A stretch of DNA of 64,000 nucleotides from Catenovulum maritimum (GCF_001050375.1 NZ_KQ130485.1:124001-188000), one strand, 5' to 3'; positions 47,184-57,480 are shown, numbered from the stretch's first letter. Made by a program: numbers and translations. Notes: generated by a model from the sequence alone, not told the origin.

Positions 47184-48030
47184 TAGGTACCTGCACTAAA
47201 TGATGGAAAAACATATTCTCATTATCGTCAGTTAATCGCGAAAATTCCAAATAGATAGCAATTTGAGCATGGCGAATTAAGCTCGAATTGTCATTCACAT
47301 GAAAAGGCGTTTCAGTTGCAAGTGAGTTGGATACATTTTCTGCCATTAACGCATAGCTAACATTGCTTGCCGCCTTTAACTGAGTCGGAGTTAGTTGGTT
47401 CGTTGTTGCAGCATAAGACTGGTAACGGTAAATATCATATTTGTCGCTATTTAGCTCCAAGCAATAACTTACAGGTGTCGACCAAATGTAATATCTTTGC
47501 GCGGGTGAAATATCATCAAAAGAGATAGCAGAAGAAAAACTGACAGTTTGGCTAGAATCCAGCGCAATCGCACTGACGCTATCTATAGTAAAAGTTTGGT
47601 TATTGCTTGAATCATAAACCTCATTTGCCGAAGTGGTAAATACACTAAACAGATTACCTGCCGCTAAGCTACCTGATGTTGGGCTGATCACAGAAACTGT
47701 AATATCGTCGCTATCAGCAGGGTTTTGAGGAATATCAATATAACGACCACTGGCTACTATGGGGACATATTCAATGCAAGCATATTCGTCGTTGTCAGTC
47801 AGGGTTCTGACACTGTAAGGTAAAGCAGTGCGTAACTCTCTGGTTAGTCGCTCAATAATAAAACGGCTATCATCTAACACAAGCTGGCGTTCGCTGACAT
47901 CCAAATAATATCTCGCGCCCCAACTAATAAAACCAAAAGTAAAAGTACTTAATATGCCAAGCATAACGATAACTATGATCAATTCAATTAGCGTAAAGCC
48001 GTGGTTGGCTATTCGAGTTTTTACCTTCAT
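47173..48030 (-). CDS. mshO: MSHA minor pilin MshO
   Basis: A 285-aa type IV prepilin-like protein with the peptidase site in GFTLIELIIVIVMLGIL (mature protein begins at the Phe) and a large beta-rich C-terminal part. Its start shares one base with the mshD stop. MshO is one of the minor pilins thought to prime pilus assembly. Confidence 0.88.
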   Translation of the reverse strand: MKVKTRIANHGFTLIELIIVIVMLGILSTFTFGFISWGARYYLDVSERQLVLDDSRFIIERLTRELRTALPYSVRTLTDNDEYACIEYVPIVASGRYIDIPQNPADSDDITVSVISPTSGSLAAGNLFSVFTTSANEVYDSSNNQTFTIDSVSAIALDSSQTVSFSSAISFDDISPAQRYYIWSTPVSYCLELNSDKYDIYRYQSYAATTNQLTPTQLKAASNVSYALMAENVSNSLATETPFHVNDNSSLIRHAQIAIYLEFSRLTDDNENMFFHHLVQVPNAP

Positions 48031-48617
48031 TAGTAATTACTCCGATAGCTAGCAAATTGAATCTGGTTATTGAGCGGATCTGTCACTGTTACTCTAATCA
48101 ATTTATGAGCACCAATTGCGGCATCGTCGACACCATCAAAGTTCGCATCGTAAAATACAGTGACACTCAGTTGGTAGTTAGCATAACTAGCCGATAAACT
48201 TTGGTTACCACTGGTGACAATTTCTATGATATCGGCTCCAGATTGAGTTAAACCATGATAATCGTCTACATCATCATAATCATCTCGGCTCGATTCACTG
48301 TCACTGCCTAAGTTAGCTGGGCTTGTGCAATTTACCGCACCAGTATCACTACTGCTGCATCTAATTAAACCGCCATTTCGATCTGAATTTTCATCAAAAG
48401 ATTTTGCATTTATTTCGCTCAAAAGAGCAGAAGCAAGTTCTGATGCCCTGACTTGATGCCAAGGATCAGCAACAAATTTATTGCTATTCGTCAGCATATT
48501 GGTGAAATAAGCTAAAGCGATACTCATAACCAGCATACCAATAACTAGTTCGATTAACGAGAAACCAGCTGATGAAGTCAGCTTTGTGTGTTTATGCGGC
48601 TTAGCAACAGGCATCAT
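48030..48617 (-). CDS. mshD: MSHA minor pilin MshD
   Basis: A 195-aa prepilin with AGFSLIELVIGMLVMSIAL at about residues 17-35 and a hydrophilic C-terminal domain holding an acidic SDSESSRDDYDDVDDY segment. The four-base overlap with mshC and one-base overlap with mshO indicate coupled translation. Confidence 0.88.
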   Translation of the reverse strand: MMPVAKPHKHTKLTSSAGFSLIELVIGMLVMSIALAYFTNMLTNSNKFVADPWHQVRASELASALLSEINAKSFDENSDRNGGLIRCSSSDTGAVNCTSPANLGSDSESSRDDYDDVDDYHGLTQSGADIIEIVTSGNQSLSASYANYQLSVTVFYDANFDGVDDAAIGAHKLIRVTVTDPLNNQIQFASYRSNY

Positions 48618-49099
48618 CTGTGGATGTAACCTTGAGACTCTATTGTAATGGTATAGGCATCATTGTCGGTTAGCGTTAGGCTACAACCGACCGAGCAATC
48701 TTCCAAAGGTAAACCTAGCGAGCTAAAACGAATATCAAAATTACCAGAAATAGCCGAGCCATTAGCGGTAAATACGATATCAGCACTCGCGTCCTCAGCA
48801 GAGCTAAAACCTAAATAATTTGGTTCAAAACTCGTTGGAATACTTGAAGAGGAGCAATCTGTATTTTGACCAAAACGGGAAGCACTAACCAAAACTCGAT
48901 GACAAGTGTCTTGGGTATTTTGCATAGCTTGCAGTTGAGTGTGGCGGAGTAAAGCAATAAGCCGAGAGCGAGCTTCTGCTAGATCTGAACCTGAAGAGAT
49001 AAGCGACATCTTAGGTAGTGCGACTACCGATAAGATGCCGATTAAGAGGATAACAACGATAAGTTCAACTAGGGTGAAACCCTTTAGTGCGAACTTCAT
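48614..49099 (-). CDS. mshC: MSHA minor pilin MshC
   Basis: A 161-aa type IV/GspH-like prepilin: KGFTLVELIVVILLIGILSV at residues 6-25, conserved Glu5 of the mature protein, and a C-terminal domain with paired Cys (CSVGC). Encoded 29 bases after mshA. Confidence 0.88.
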   Translation of the reverse strand: MKFALKGFTLVELIVVILLIGILSVVALPKMSLISSGSDLAEARSRLIALLRHTQLQAMQNTQDTCHRVLVSASRFGQNTDCSSSSIPTSFEPNYLGFSSAEDASADIVFTANGSAISGNFDIRFSSLGLPLEDCSVGCSLTLTDNDAYTITIESQGYIHR

Positions 49100-49128
49100 A
49101 TTATTATCCTAAATTCTAGAAATGTTTT

Positions 49129-49563
49129 TTAGCAGCCTGTTGTTGTGGCGACTACAGTTGGTGGCACATCGGCATCTGTCGTTTCAGTATAAACAACTGT
49201 GCAGTTAGTTGTACCTGTTCTTGTGGCAGTATAAGTTGTACCTGAGCTTGTATCTGTCCAGCCAGCCGGTAATTCCATGAGACCTTCAATTGATTGTCGT
49301 GCAGGATAACCGTATTCTATCGCAACATTACTACCATTTACCGAAACATTAGCGGATGCTGATGTATTGTTACCAGCGATTAATGATTTTGCATGTACCA
49401 TGTTTGAAATAGAATAAACAGATCCTTGTATCGACGAAGCGACTGACTTATGAGCATCATCTTGAATATCAATAAACTTAGGTGCTGCTGTCACTGCCAA
49501 AATACCTAAAATCACAATAACTATGATTAATTCAATTAGGGTAAAACCTTGAGCTTTTTTCAT
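49129..49563 (-). CDS. mshA: MSHA major pilin MshA
   Basis: The 144-aa main subunit of the mannose-sensitive haemagglutinin type IV pilus, used for surface attachment in Vibrio and Shewanella. The prepilin site is QGFTLIELIIVIVILGILAV (residues 5-24); the mature part has PKFIDIQDDAHKSVASSIQG and a C-terminal Cys pair (TNC and the final TGC) for the disulfide loop, with a Thr-rich D-region. AGAGG precedes the ATG. A 130-base gap upstream, the largest within the locus, probably holds its own promoter, in line with the high amount of MshA needed. Confidence 0.95.
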   Translation of the reverse strand: MKKAQGFTLIELIIVIVILGILAVTAAPKFIDIQDDAHKSVASSIQGSVYSISNMVHAKSLIAGNNTSASANVSVNGSNVAIEYGYPARQSIEGLMELPAGWTDTSSGTTYTATRTGTTNCTVVYTETTDADVPPTVVATTTGC

Positions 49564-49693
49564 ATCTAACCTCTACTGTGTATTAACTTAAATTTAGTTG
49601 ATTCTATAAAATTTATCTATCGTTAAATGATTAAATCTTTATGGTTTTTAGTCATTTAATTAAAAAATTGCTTAATTCGTCATATTTCGCTTA

Positions 49694-50308
49694 CTAATTG
49701 TTACTAAAAACGCTGACTTGGCCTGTTTGTGGCAAGTATTCAAAGCCATTGCCTGAACCACTGCCACTTGGGCTACTAGATCCATTTTTAATGGTTTGGA
49801 CTAGGTAATAAAGGCAAGTGCTTTGACCACTGTTAGTGCCAGTTTGGGTGTAGTAGTCATTTTCGGCAAAATTTGAATTGTTATTGCCACTAAAGCTAGT
49901 CGTTATTTTTGGTGAGCTTTGTAAAATGCGAATAAAAATTTGTTGGCAATCATCATCTGTTAAAGCACTAGAGCTTGAATTATTGTCACTTTCTCCACCG
50001 GTTGGGTAGCCTTTTAAAGGGTCCACCGCCACTATCACACCATCTAAACTCACAGTAGCGACATTTGCTCCCGCATTACTGGCTGGTCGTCCATCTAGCT
50101 CCCATTGTGAGCGAACTAAACCAACTGCAGTAGCAAAACCACCCGCGACACCTTCTACCGTGGCATCTTCAGCATCATCTGTGACACTTAATAATCTAGG
50201 CAAAGCTGTTGCTGCTAATAAACCCAAAATGATGATTACGATAACTAACTCTATTAACGAGAAACCGCGTTGAGCTGTTAAATTCGCTCTTTGTATTTGT
50301 TGTGCCAT
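49694..50308 (-). CDS. mshB: MSHA minor pilin MshB
   Basis: A 204-aa prepilin with QRGFSLIELVIVIIILGLLA as the N-terminal helix and a C-terminal domain with a Ser/Asn-rich loop. Two ATGs lie two codons apart; GGGAG stands six bases before the second (50308), which I choose over 50314. Encoded 11 bases after mshF. Confidence 0.88.
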   Translation of the reverse strand: MAQQIQRANLTAQRGFSLIELVIVIIILGLLAATALPRLLSVTDDAEDATVEGVAGGFATAVGLVRSQWELDGRPASNAGANVATVSLDGVIVAVDPLKGYPTGGESDNNSSSSALTDDDCQQIFIRILQSSPKITTSFSGNNNSNFAENDYYTQTGTNSGQSTCLYYLVQTIKNGSSSPSGSGSGNGFEYLPQTGQVSVFSNN

Positions 50309-50325
50309 TTCCATCTCCCAAAATA

Positions 50326-50820
50326 CTATTTTTGCTCAATAAAACCACTTGAGGCGTTGTAGCTAATGATATTATCACCAACTAAATAATCACAAATCGT
50401 CTGTTTATGCTCTTCACGGTAGTAAACCAAAATTGGCTCTTTTACTATACTTAACGGCTTATCTAGTAAATCTAACCATATTTGCTCACAACCACTTTGA
50501 TTCAGTGATGAAAGTTTAGGCCAACCTTGTTTATTCATCTTTAAGGTTAAGCCTGTAGATTCATCTTGCCAGTCTGAATACAAGGTAACTTTCTCTGCCC
50601 CTGCAGTTCGAAGCCACTCTAGATGAGCTAAATTGACTGCATCTCTAAATTCTTTTGCTGCCATATTAAAACTAACCTCAACCGCACTATTTTCAGTTGA
50701 TTTAAAGTTAGTTAACCAAAGCATCATGAGTAAAAACATAATACCCACAGCAATCACAATTCTACCCATACCAAATTCGGCTGGTTTTATTTTAGATTGA
50801 TGCTGGTGGTTGTTTTTCAC
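50326..50820 (-). CDS. mshF: MSHA biogenesis protein MshF
   Basis: A 164-aa inner-membrane protein with one N-terminal helix (RIVIAVGIMFLLMMLWLT, residues 20-37) and a periplasmic part with two Cys. It begins with GTG (AAAGG seven bases before), two bases after mshG. Recognised mainly by position, size and topology; the role in pilus assembly is not settled. Confidence 0.78.
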   Translation of the reverse strand: MKNNHQHQSKIKPAEFGMGRIVIAVGIMFLLMMLWLTNFKSTENSAVEVSFNMAAKEFRDAVNLAHLEWLRTAGAEKVTLYSDWQDESTGLTLKMNKQGWPKLSSLNQSGCEQIWLDLLDKPLSIVKEPILVYYREEHKQTICDYLVGDNIISYNASSGFIEQK

Positions 50821-50822
50821 AT

Positions 50823-52049
50823 TTAGCCTTTAATTACATTCATCATATTCCACATCGGCATGAAAATACCAAGTGCCAAAATTAATACCATACCTGCGAC
50901 TATACTGATTAAGATAGGCTCAATTTTGGCGGTTAAACTTTTTAAATCGAAATCAACTTCGCGTTCATAAAAATCTGCCACTTCGGTTAGCATCTGGTCT
51001 ATGCTGCCAGTTTCCTCTCCGACTGAAATCATTTGTAACACCAATGGGGTAAACAGGTGACTTGCATTCGCGGTTCTGAGCAAGCTGTCGCCTTTTTCTA
51101 TGCCTCGCCGCATTTTGAGAACTTGCTGCGACATATAGGCATTATCGACAGCCTCAGATACTAGATTTAGTGCTTGTGTAAGTGGAACCCCAGCACTGAG
51201 CATCATAGAAAACGAACGTGAAAAGCGTGATAACGTCGAGCGTTCAATAATACTGCCAACCGCTGGAATTTTGAGCTTATATTTATCCCATTTAACCGCA
51301 CCAGACTCTGTTTTTATATATTGCCTTGCTGCGAATAATCCACCAAAAATAACAGCTATGACGACATACCAGTAGTTAACAAAAAAGTTTGAGCTGGATA
51401 TCAGAATTTTGGTCATGGTCGGTAAATCAGAACCGAATTTTTTAAACATTTGGGCAAAGGTTGGGATTACCCAAATGTTCATCGCGAAAATAGCACCTGC
51501 AATCGCAACTAGTACCATTATTGGATAACGTAATGCAGATTGAATTCGCTTACGAGTTTCTTGCTCTTGTTCGTAATAGTAAGAAAGTTGCAAGAACGCT
51601 GCATCTAAATTACCTGTGTTTTCTCCAACGCTGACCATGCTGATAAAAAGTCGAGAAAATACTTTTGGATGTGCCGCAATCGCGTTTGATAAAGGTTTAC
51701 CTTTTTCTAGATCTGCATTAACTAACTGCAAGGTACGGCTAAGCTTAACGGAAGTTGTAGTATCCGCTAAACCATTTATCGCCCTCATTATCGGAATACC
51801 AGCTTTGACTAGCGAGTACATTTGGCGCGAAAACATAACTAAATCAGCGAGTGTTACATTAGGCACAAAAAGCTCTATATTGGCCAATGATTGGCCACCA
51901 TCACTTGATGATTTTTTCTCAAGCGAAATAGATAAAGGCATTATTTGCTTTTTCATTAAAGCTTCAGCTGCAGCGGCTTCGCTAGTCGCTTCTATTTGAC
52001 CGCTAACTGGCTTGCCTGCATTTTTACCTTGGTAGCTATAACTCGCCAT
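50823..52049 (-). CDS. mshG: MSHA inner-membrane platform protein MshG
   Basis: A 408-aa GspF/PilC-family protein: two T2SF domains (about 70-190 and 275-395), each with the G-x-P-[IL] and GExxGxLDxxF-type motifs (VGENTGNLDAAF, VGEETGSIDQML), and three membrane helices, the last at the C-terminus. It is the inner-membrane platform that links the MshE motor to pilin assembly. One-base overlap with mshE. Confidence 0.93.
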   Translation of the reverse strand: MASYSYQGKNAGKPVSGQIEATSEAAAAEALMKKQIMPLSISLEKKSSSDGGQSLANIELFVPNVTLADLVMFSRQMYSLVKAGIPIMRAINGLADTTTSVKLSRTLQLVNADLEKGKPLSNAIAAHPKVFSRLFISMVSVGENTGNLDAAFLQLSYYYEQEQETRKRIQSALRYPIMVLVAIAGAIFAMNIWVIPTFAQMFKKFGSDLPTMTKILISSSNFFVNYWYVVIAVIFGGLFAARQYIKTESGAVKWDKYKLKIPAVGSIIERSTLSRFSRSFSMMLSAGVPLTQALNLVSEAVDNAYMSQQVLKMRRGIEKGDSLLRTANASHLFTPLVLQMISVGEETGSIDQMLTEVADFYEREVDFDLKSLTAKIEPILISIVAGMVLILALGIFMPMWNMMNVIKG

Positions 52050-53809
52050 TATTCAGTGACCTGCTCTTGAGCTAAAATAGTTTGCGCTTGGCGATCGAGT
52101 TCGGCAATATTTTCAACCAGTTTTAGTACCTCTGAGACTGTGGTAACGCTTAATATGGCATAATCAAGCGCAGCTTGAGCAAGCGAATGATAATGCGGGC
52201 TTAATTTAGCTCTTTTAGAAAAATCTTCGGTATCATTACGTTTTAATGCATTCATCATGTCTTCATCGAGTTCTAAAAACTCGAAAACACCAACTCGGCC
52301 TTTAAACCCCACGTAATTACAGCTTTGGCAACCTGTGCCTTGGAAGAATGCTTGATGCTCAACACTTTCACCAGCAAGTCCAGACATCCAAACTTTCTCA
52401 CTTGGTGTTAATTCGTAAGTCGTTTTGCAATCATCACAAATTCTTCTTATTAACCTTTGAGCAATAACCGCCCTGAGTGAGCTCGCGACTAAATAGCCAG
52501 GGGCATTCATATCTATTAAGCGAATCGCACTGGAAATGGCATCATTGGTATGTAGGGTTGATAGCACTAAGTGACCTGTTAATGCGCCGCGTAAACCAAT
52601 TTCAACCGTTTCTTGATCTCGCATCTCACCAACCATGATGACATCTGGATCTTGGCGTAGTGCCGTTCTTAATACGCTCGCAAAAGACAGGTTTATTTTA
52701 TTATTAATTTGGACTTGGTTGATTCTAGGTAAGCGATACTCAACCGGATCTTCAACTGTGATGATTTTAGTACTGGCTTGGTTTAGTTCGCTTAACGCGC
52801 CATAAAGCGTTGTGGTTTTACCTGAACCTGTTGGACCTGTAACCAATATCATGCCGTTTGGCCTATGGATAACATTTCGCACACGTTGCAAGATATCATC
52901 GGGCATCCCAGTTTGATCTAAAGTTAATACCCCGCCTGATTGATCTAATAAACGCATTACAACCGATTCGCCATACTGAATCGGCATGGTTGAAATACGC
53001 ACATCTATGCTTTTGCCTTTAATTTTTACATTAAAGCGACCATCTTGTGGCAGGCGTTTTTCTGAAATATCTAGACCAGACATTAGTTTTAATCTGAGTA
53101 CCAGAGCTTGCGCAATTCTGGCTTCGTTTAATACTGACTCTTGTAAAACACCATCAACCCTTTGGCGTATTCTAAGTTGCTTTTCGTCAGGCTCGATATG
53201 TATATCGGATGCTTTTACCTGAACCGCATCTTCGAATATGGTATTGAGTAATTTGGCGACTGTAGCCTCTTCTTCATCACCATCAGTACTAAAACCGCCA
53301 ACTTCAAAATCTTCGGTTTCGTTATACTCATCTTGTAACTGTGAGGCGAAAGATTGTATGTCTGCCGTGCGGCGATACATATTGTCGAAAGACTCTAAAA
53401 TTTGGCTTTCGCGCACCGCAACAATTTTTAATGACTTGTCGGTCAGTATTCCAGAAACCGCATCTATTGCGTTAATATCAGCTGGGTCACTCATTCCCAA
53501 CGTGTATTCTTTATCTGATTCCTCGACCAACAAGACCCTATGTCGACGAGCTTGTACTTCTGGTATCTTTTGGACTGTACTGGAATCAATTCGACGTTGA
53601 GAAATATCCCAAAATGGTACATTTAACTGCTGGGCTAAAAAGGTCAGTAATTGACGCTCTGAAATAGCACCGGAGGCAATCAGAGTACCACCTAGTTTGC
53701 GTCCAGACTGTTTTTGTTGTTGTAGTGCGGATGTTAGTTGACCTTCGGTTATAATACCTTCTTCAACCAATAAATCCCCTAAGCGTTTTTTTAATTTAGG
53801 TTTTATCAT
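52049..53809 (-). CDS. mshE: MSHA assembly ATPase MshE
   Basis: The 586-aa GspE-type motor for pilus extension. The N-terminus holds two tandem MshEN motifs, RLGDLLVEEGIITEGQLTSA and KLGGTLIASGAISERQLLTF (about residues 9-58), the known cyclic di-GMP binding fold. The ATPase part has Walker A GPTGSGKTTTLYG (about residue 320), the Asp box EDPVEYRL, Walker B VIMVGEMRD and the HTND His box; a tetracysteine zinc site is formed by CDDC and CQSC. Overlaps mshN by four bases. Confidence 0.95.
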   Translation of the reverse strand: MIKPKLKKRLGDLLVEEGIITEGQLTSALQQQKQSGRKLGGTLIASGAISERQLLTFLAQQLNVPFWDISQRRIDSSTVQKIPEVQARRHRVLLVEESDKEYTLGMSDPADINAIDAVSGILTDKSLKIVAVRESQILESFDNMYRRTADIQSFASQLQDEYNETEDFEVGGFSTDGDEEEATVAKLLNTIFEDAVQVKASDIHIEPDEKQLRIRQRVDGVLQESVLNEARIAQALVLRLKLMSGLDISEKRLPQDGRFNVKIKGKSIDVRISTMPIQYGESVVMRLLDQSGGVLTLDQTGMPDDILQRVRNVIHRPNGMILVTGPTGSGKTTTLYGALSELNQASTKIITVEDPVEYRLPRINQVQINNKINLSFASVLRTALRQDPDVIMVGEMRDQETVEIGLRGALTGHLVLSTLHTNDAISSAIRLIDMNAPGYLVASSLRAVIAQRLIRRICDDCKTTYELTPSEKVWMSGLAGESVEHQAFFQGTGCQSCNYVGFKGRVGVFEFLELDEDMMNALKRNDTEDFSKRAKLSPHYHSLAQAALDYAILSVTTVSEVLKLVENIAELDRQAQTILAQEQVTE

Positions 53810-54906
53810 GGTTGTATCTCTAACAATCTTTGCTGCGCAAATTCAAGCGATGCTTGGCTTAAGCCTGAATGACTTAGGGCAAGCTGATAATAATGAATTG
53901 CATCTTGGGTTTTGTCTATTTGGTCTGCAGCTATCGCTGCGCCTAATAACCAGTTTGATTGATTGGGATTTAAGCCGAGTAATTCTTGCCACGTTGTCAA
54001 AGCCGGCTGCCAGTTTTCTGTTTGTTGAGCCAGCAGCGCTTTAAACTGGTAAAAGTCTGAGTGCATACTGATTTCTGGTGTTCGGTTTGCAATTAATTGC
54101 CACGCAGCGTCTGGTTGTTCTATTTCAGTTAATATTCGAGCGGCTAAAAATGGATAGTCTAGATGCTCAGGGTAAGCTTGTATGCCTTGTTGCAAAATCG
54201 ACAATGCGCTTGGATAATTTTGCTCACCGTATCTAATACTCATCCAAGTAATTCTTGCTTGATGAAAATCCGGCTTTAAGTTTAAAGCTTGTTTTAGTAG
54301 CTGTTCAGATTTAACAAACAAGCCTTTACTCAAAGCTTCTTTAGCTTGATTAAACTTGTTTTGAGCTATTTCTTCTGGTGTTTTAGTCGTTGCTGCAATG
54401 GACACTTTGGCTTTCGCTGGGGCCGTCGACTTTTGCTTAGGCTGAGAATTAGCTGTGTTATTTACTTTTTTCGAAGGCTTATTCGGCTCTGATTTGGTTT
54501 GGCTAGGTGTAAGTTTAGGTTCTACTAGTGTTGACGGTGGCGTTAACTTTGGCGCTTGTGTTGTTGACTCTGCTGAGGTGTCAGCTTTGGCTTTAACCAC
54601 AGCTTGAACTATGTTTGTTGGTTTTTTAGCTTCAGATACTGGTTCTTGAACTTTCGATTCTACCGGTATTATTGCAGGATTTTGTTCAGCGTGTTTTGCT
54701 TCCATTGGTACTTTGGTCGCTTGATTAAAATAAAAGTACCAGCCAAGAATAGCGGCTATCGAAATCAGTAAAAATATAATGCTGATATCAAGCGGCTTAA
54801 ATTTAGAGGTTAATTTTTTTTCAACCTCTAAGATAGGGTAATCTGCATCGGCAGTTTGCTTAGGCTGCTTGTCTAAGTTCTGCAACATTTGATTGATCAC
54901 GCTCAT
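53806..54906 (-). CDS. mshN: MSHA biogenesis protein MshN (TPR)
   Basis: A 366-aa protein with one membrane helix (about 39-57, ISIIFLLISIAAILGWYFYF), a Pro/Lys/Thr-rich linker to about 180, and a C-terminal TPR domain (KSEQLLKQALNLKPDFHQA; HYYQLALSHSGLSQASLEF). MshN is thought to help secretin or platform assembly. Overlaps both neighbours by four bases. Confidence 0.88.
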   Translation of the reverse strand: MSVINQMLQNLDKQPKQTADADYPILEVEKKLTSKFKPLDISIIFLLISIAAILGWYFYFNQATKVPMEAKHAEQNPAIIPVESKVQEPVSEAKKPTNIVQAVVKAKADTSAESTTQAPKLTPPSTLVEPKLTPSQTKSEPNKPSKKVNNTANSQPKQKSTAPAKAKVSIAATTKTPEEIAQNKFNQAKEALSKGLFVKSEQLLKQALNLKPDFHQARITWMSIRYGEQNYPSALSILQQGIQAYPEHLDYPFLAARILTEIEQPDAAWQLIANRTPEISMHSDFYQFKALLAQQTENWQPALTTWQELLGLNPNQSNWLLGAAIAADQIDKTQDAIHYYQLALSHSGLSQASLEFAQQRLLEIQP

Positions 54907-55829
54907 ATGCTTAACCCTATAACTAAGCCCAGGCTAATCAAGCTGACAAACCCTACGCTGGCTAGAGCAATTTGTTTCTGCTTGGTATTTAACGCTAAAA
55001 ATTCAAACTTTTTGCTTTGACTTGCGGTTGATTCGGTATCCGATATAGCTGATTTTGCGTTGTCTAGAGTGACTTCCTTATTACTTTCACTAAAGGCCAG
55101 CATTAAACATTTGTGTGCCAGTACATTTAACAATCTAGGTGTGCCTTGAGTTGCTTTATATAAAAGCTGGCAAATTTTCTCAGGGAAAACCGGCATACCT
55201 TGGTACCCAGCGACTGTCATTCTATGATGCAAGTAAGCTTGTACCTGATTTTCAGCTAAGCCATCTAACTTAAAGGAAAAGGTGATCCTTTGTTTTATTT
55301 GACGCATCTTATGTGCATCGAGTCTTTCATCTAATTCTGGTTGAGCAAACAGAACAAGTTGTAGTAGCTTTTTGTTTTCTGTTTCTAAGTTGGTAAACAA
55401 CCGCAGCACTTCTAAACTTTCGTCTGGTAAAACTTGTGCTTCATCTAAGATGAGCAGGGCGGTTTTACCTTGGCTAGAAATTTCCATTAGCGTGTTTTGA
55501 ATTTGCTGGGTTAATTGGTTTAAGTCAACCGACTCAGTGTTAATTCCTAGTTCTTTCGCCAGAGCAATTCTCAACTCATCCGGTTGTAAATAAGGGTTTG
55601 GAATATAAGCCGTTATGAAGCCATTCGGCATGTCATTCATTAATTTACGACATAACAGGGTTTTACCTGTGCCAACTTCACCGGTAATTTTAATAAAACC
55701 TTCGCCCATTTTTAGCGCTGTCAGCAAGGTTTGTAATGCTTGATGATGGCTAGGCAAACCCAAGAAAAATTGAGTGTTTGGGGTTAAACCAAAAGGTAAT
55801 TCTTTTAATCCAAAATGATACAAATACAC
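54903..55829 (-). CDS. mshM: MSHA biogenesis ATPase MshM (ExeA-like)
   Basis: A 308-aa AAA-type ATPase of the ExeA family: starts MYLYHFGLKELPFGLTPNTQ, Walker A GEVGTGKTLLCRK (about residues 51-63), Walker B TALLILDEAQ, ending in a hydrophobic helix (ASVGFVSLISLGLVIGLSI). By analogy to ExeA it may help insert the secretin through peptidoglycan. Confidence 0.92.
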   Translation of the reverse strand: MYLYHFGLKELPFGLTPNTQFFLGLPSHHQALQTLLTALKMGEGFIKITGEVGTGKTLLCRKLMNDMPNGFITAYIPNPYLQPDELRIALAKELGINTESVDLNQLTQQIQNTLMEISSQGKTALLILDEAQVLPDESLEVLRLFTNLETENKKLLQLVLFAQPELDERLDAHKMRQIKQRITFSFKLDGLAENQVQAYLHHRMTVAGYQGMPVFPEKICQLLYKATQGTPRLLNVLAHKCLMLAFSESNKEVTLDNAKSAISDTESTASQSKKFEFLALNTKQKQIALASVGFVSLISLGLVIGLSI

Positions 55830-55836
55830 TGATTGT

Positions 55837-57480
55837 TTACTCCGACTTGTACCATTTATCTAGTAAATCTGAAGAACGTTTTAATTGCTCTTGCCAAGTT
55901 CCAGCGCCAACAACAGTTGGCTTAATCATAATGATTAATTCTTTTTTCAACGATTTTTCTGTTTTCGATTTAAATAATTCACCTAAGTAAGGGATATCAC
56001 CGAGCAAAGGTGTCGAAGCATCGACTTTACTGGTTAAGGTTTGCATTAAACCACCTATAACGACAATTTCACCACTGTTAGCTCGGATTATGGTATCTGA
56101 CTCTCTGACATTACTTTGCGCTAGTGGCAGAGTGAAATCTTGTTGGTTTAATGTCACCACTTTAATTTGTTCGCTGGTGTCGATAACAGATGGGTGAACA
56201 TGCAAGGTAACACTGCCATTTTCATCTATTTGCGGGGTTACATCTAAAGCTATGCCACTAAAGAAAGGTTCAAGCTCTATATTCGGCGAGGATGTGGTTG
56301 CTGTACCTGTTACCGTTGTCGTTGATACCTCGGTAACAAAGTATTCATCAGTACCTACTTTGATGACCGCTTTTTGGTTATTTGAGGCCGTTAATCTTGG
56401 GCTAGATAATACTTGAGCGTCGCCTTGCGTTTGTAGTAATTGGACTAAACCTGTAAAGTCACTTCTATTCACAGTTATGCTAGTGACGCCACCAAGTACA
56501 CTCGATACCGCATTTTGGATACTACCACCTGAACGGCCAGATAAAACCGTTGTGTTATTTTGTGGACCCAGTATGGTTTGCCATTCTATACCTTGTTGGT
56601 AATCGTCGTTTAAGCTGACCTCGATTACTTTTACTTCTAGTATTACTTGGCGCTGCATTTGCTCTTCAGTAGCGGCTAAAAATTCTTTTATATTTCGAAT
56701 TTCGTCAGGGAAAGCTCTTACTGTAACTAAACCAGCTTGCGGGTTTACTATTATGCTGCGGTTTTCGCTATCACCTATAAGTGTGGTAAGTGCCTGTTTA
56801 AGGTCTTTCCAGAAGTCATTATTACTACCTGAAACTATGGTCGTACCATTGCTAATATTACTACTACCAAAATCACTACTCGAATTATTCGCATTTTGCC
56901 CAGTAAGGCCTAAATTAGAATTACTATTTTGACCTCTAGAAGAGCCACCACTACTTTGTTGGTTGCCATTTGAAGCATTTGAAACACCACCAGAGGTAAT
57001 TGAAGTATACGAAGCGCCACTACGCTGCATGGCTAGGTAATTGACTGATATGGTTTCTGTTCTTAAACCCGCAGGATAAATCTGTAGGATACGACCTTTT
57101 AATTTGATATCGTAGCCGTACATATCAGAAATAAGCTCGACCACTTCTTTTAGAGTGACTCCTTTTAAAGTTAAGCTAATCTCACCTGATGTATTAGGGT
57201 GAAGAATGACATTGAGTTGAGTTCCAGTAACTAAACTTTGAAAAAAGGCACCAATTTCAACATTTTGTGCATCTATGTCGAATCTTTGCTCTGCAACTTG
57301 CTCAGTACTAGACATTTGTTCGAGTTGCGGCATTAAGTCAGCTAAAACTTGAGCTGGAATCTTTTTCTTTTCCGACTTAGTTTCTTTTAAAGCTGAGTCA
57401 ATCTCTGGCTGCAGCTGGGTTGTTTGACAGCTTGCGAGTAAATTGACCGCGATTATTAGGAAAAAAAGATTAATTCGCAT
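55837..57480 (-). CDS. mshL: MSHA outer-membrane secretin MshL
   Basis: A 547-aa lipoprotein secretin. Lipobox LLASC (Cys18), an N-terminal STN/secretin-N region (about 65-150), a low-complexity Asn/Ser/Gly linker at about 165-220, and the secretin domain with VILEVKVIEVSLND and the final VVIGGLMQTL..KVDASTPLLGDIPYLGELFKS segment. It forms the pore through which the pilus emerges. Seven bases after it begins mshM; it overlaps mshK by 11. Confidence 0.93.
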   Translation of the reverse strand: MRINLFFLIIAVNLLASCQTTQLQPEIDSALKETKSEKKKIPAQVLADLMPQLEQMSSTEQVAEQRFDIDAQNVEIGAFFQSLVTGTQLNVILHPNTSGEISLTLKGVTLKEVVELISDMYGYDIKLKGRILQIYPAGLRTETISVNYLAMQRSGASYTSITSGGVSNASNGNQQSSGGSSRGQNSNSNLGLTGQNANNSSSDFGSSNISNGTTIVSGSNNDFWKDLKQALTTLIGDSENRSIIVNPQAGLVTVRAFPDEIRNIKEFLAATEEQMQRQVILEVKVIEVSLNDDYQQGIEWQTILGPQNNTTVLSGRSGGSIQNAVSSVLGGVTSITVNRSDFTGLVQLLQTQGDAQVLSSPRLTASNNQKAVIKVGTDEYFVTEVSTTTVTGTATTSSPNIELEPFFSGIALDVTPQIDENGSVTLHVHPSVIDTSEQIKVVTLNQQDFTLPLAQSNVRESDTIIRANSGEIVVIGGLMQTLTSKVDASTPLLGDIPYLGELFKSKTEKSLKKELIIMIKPTVVGAGTWQEQLKRSSDLLDKWYKSE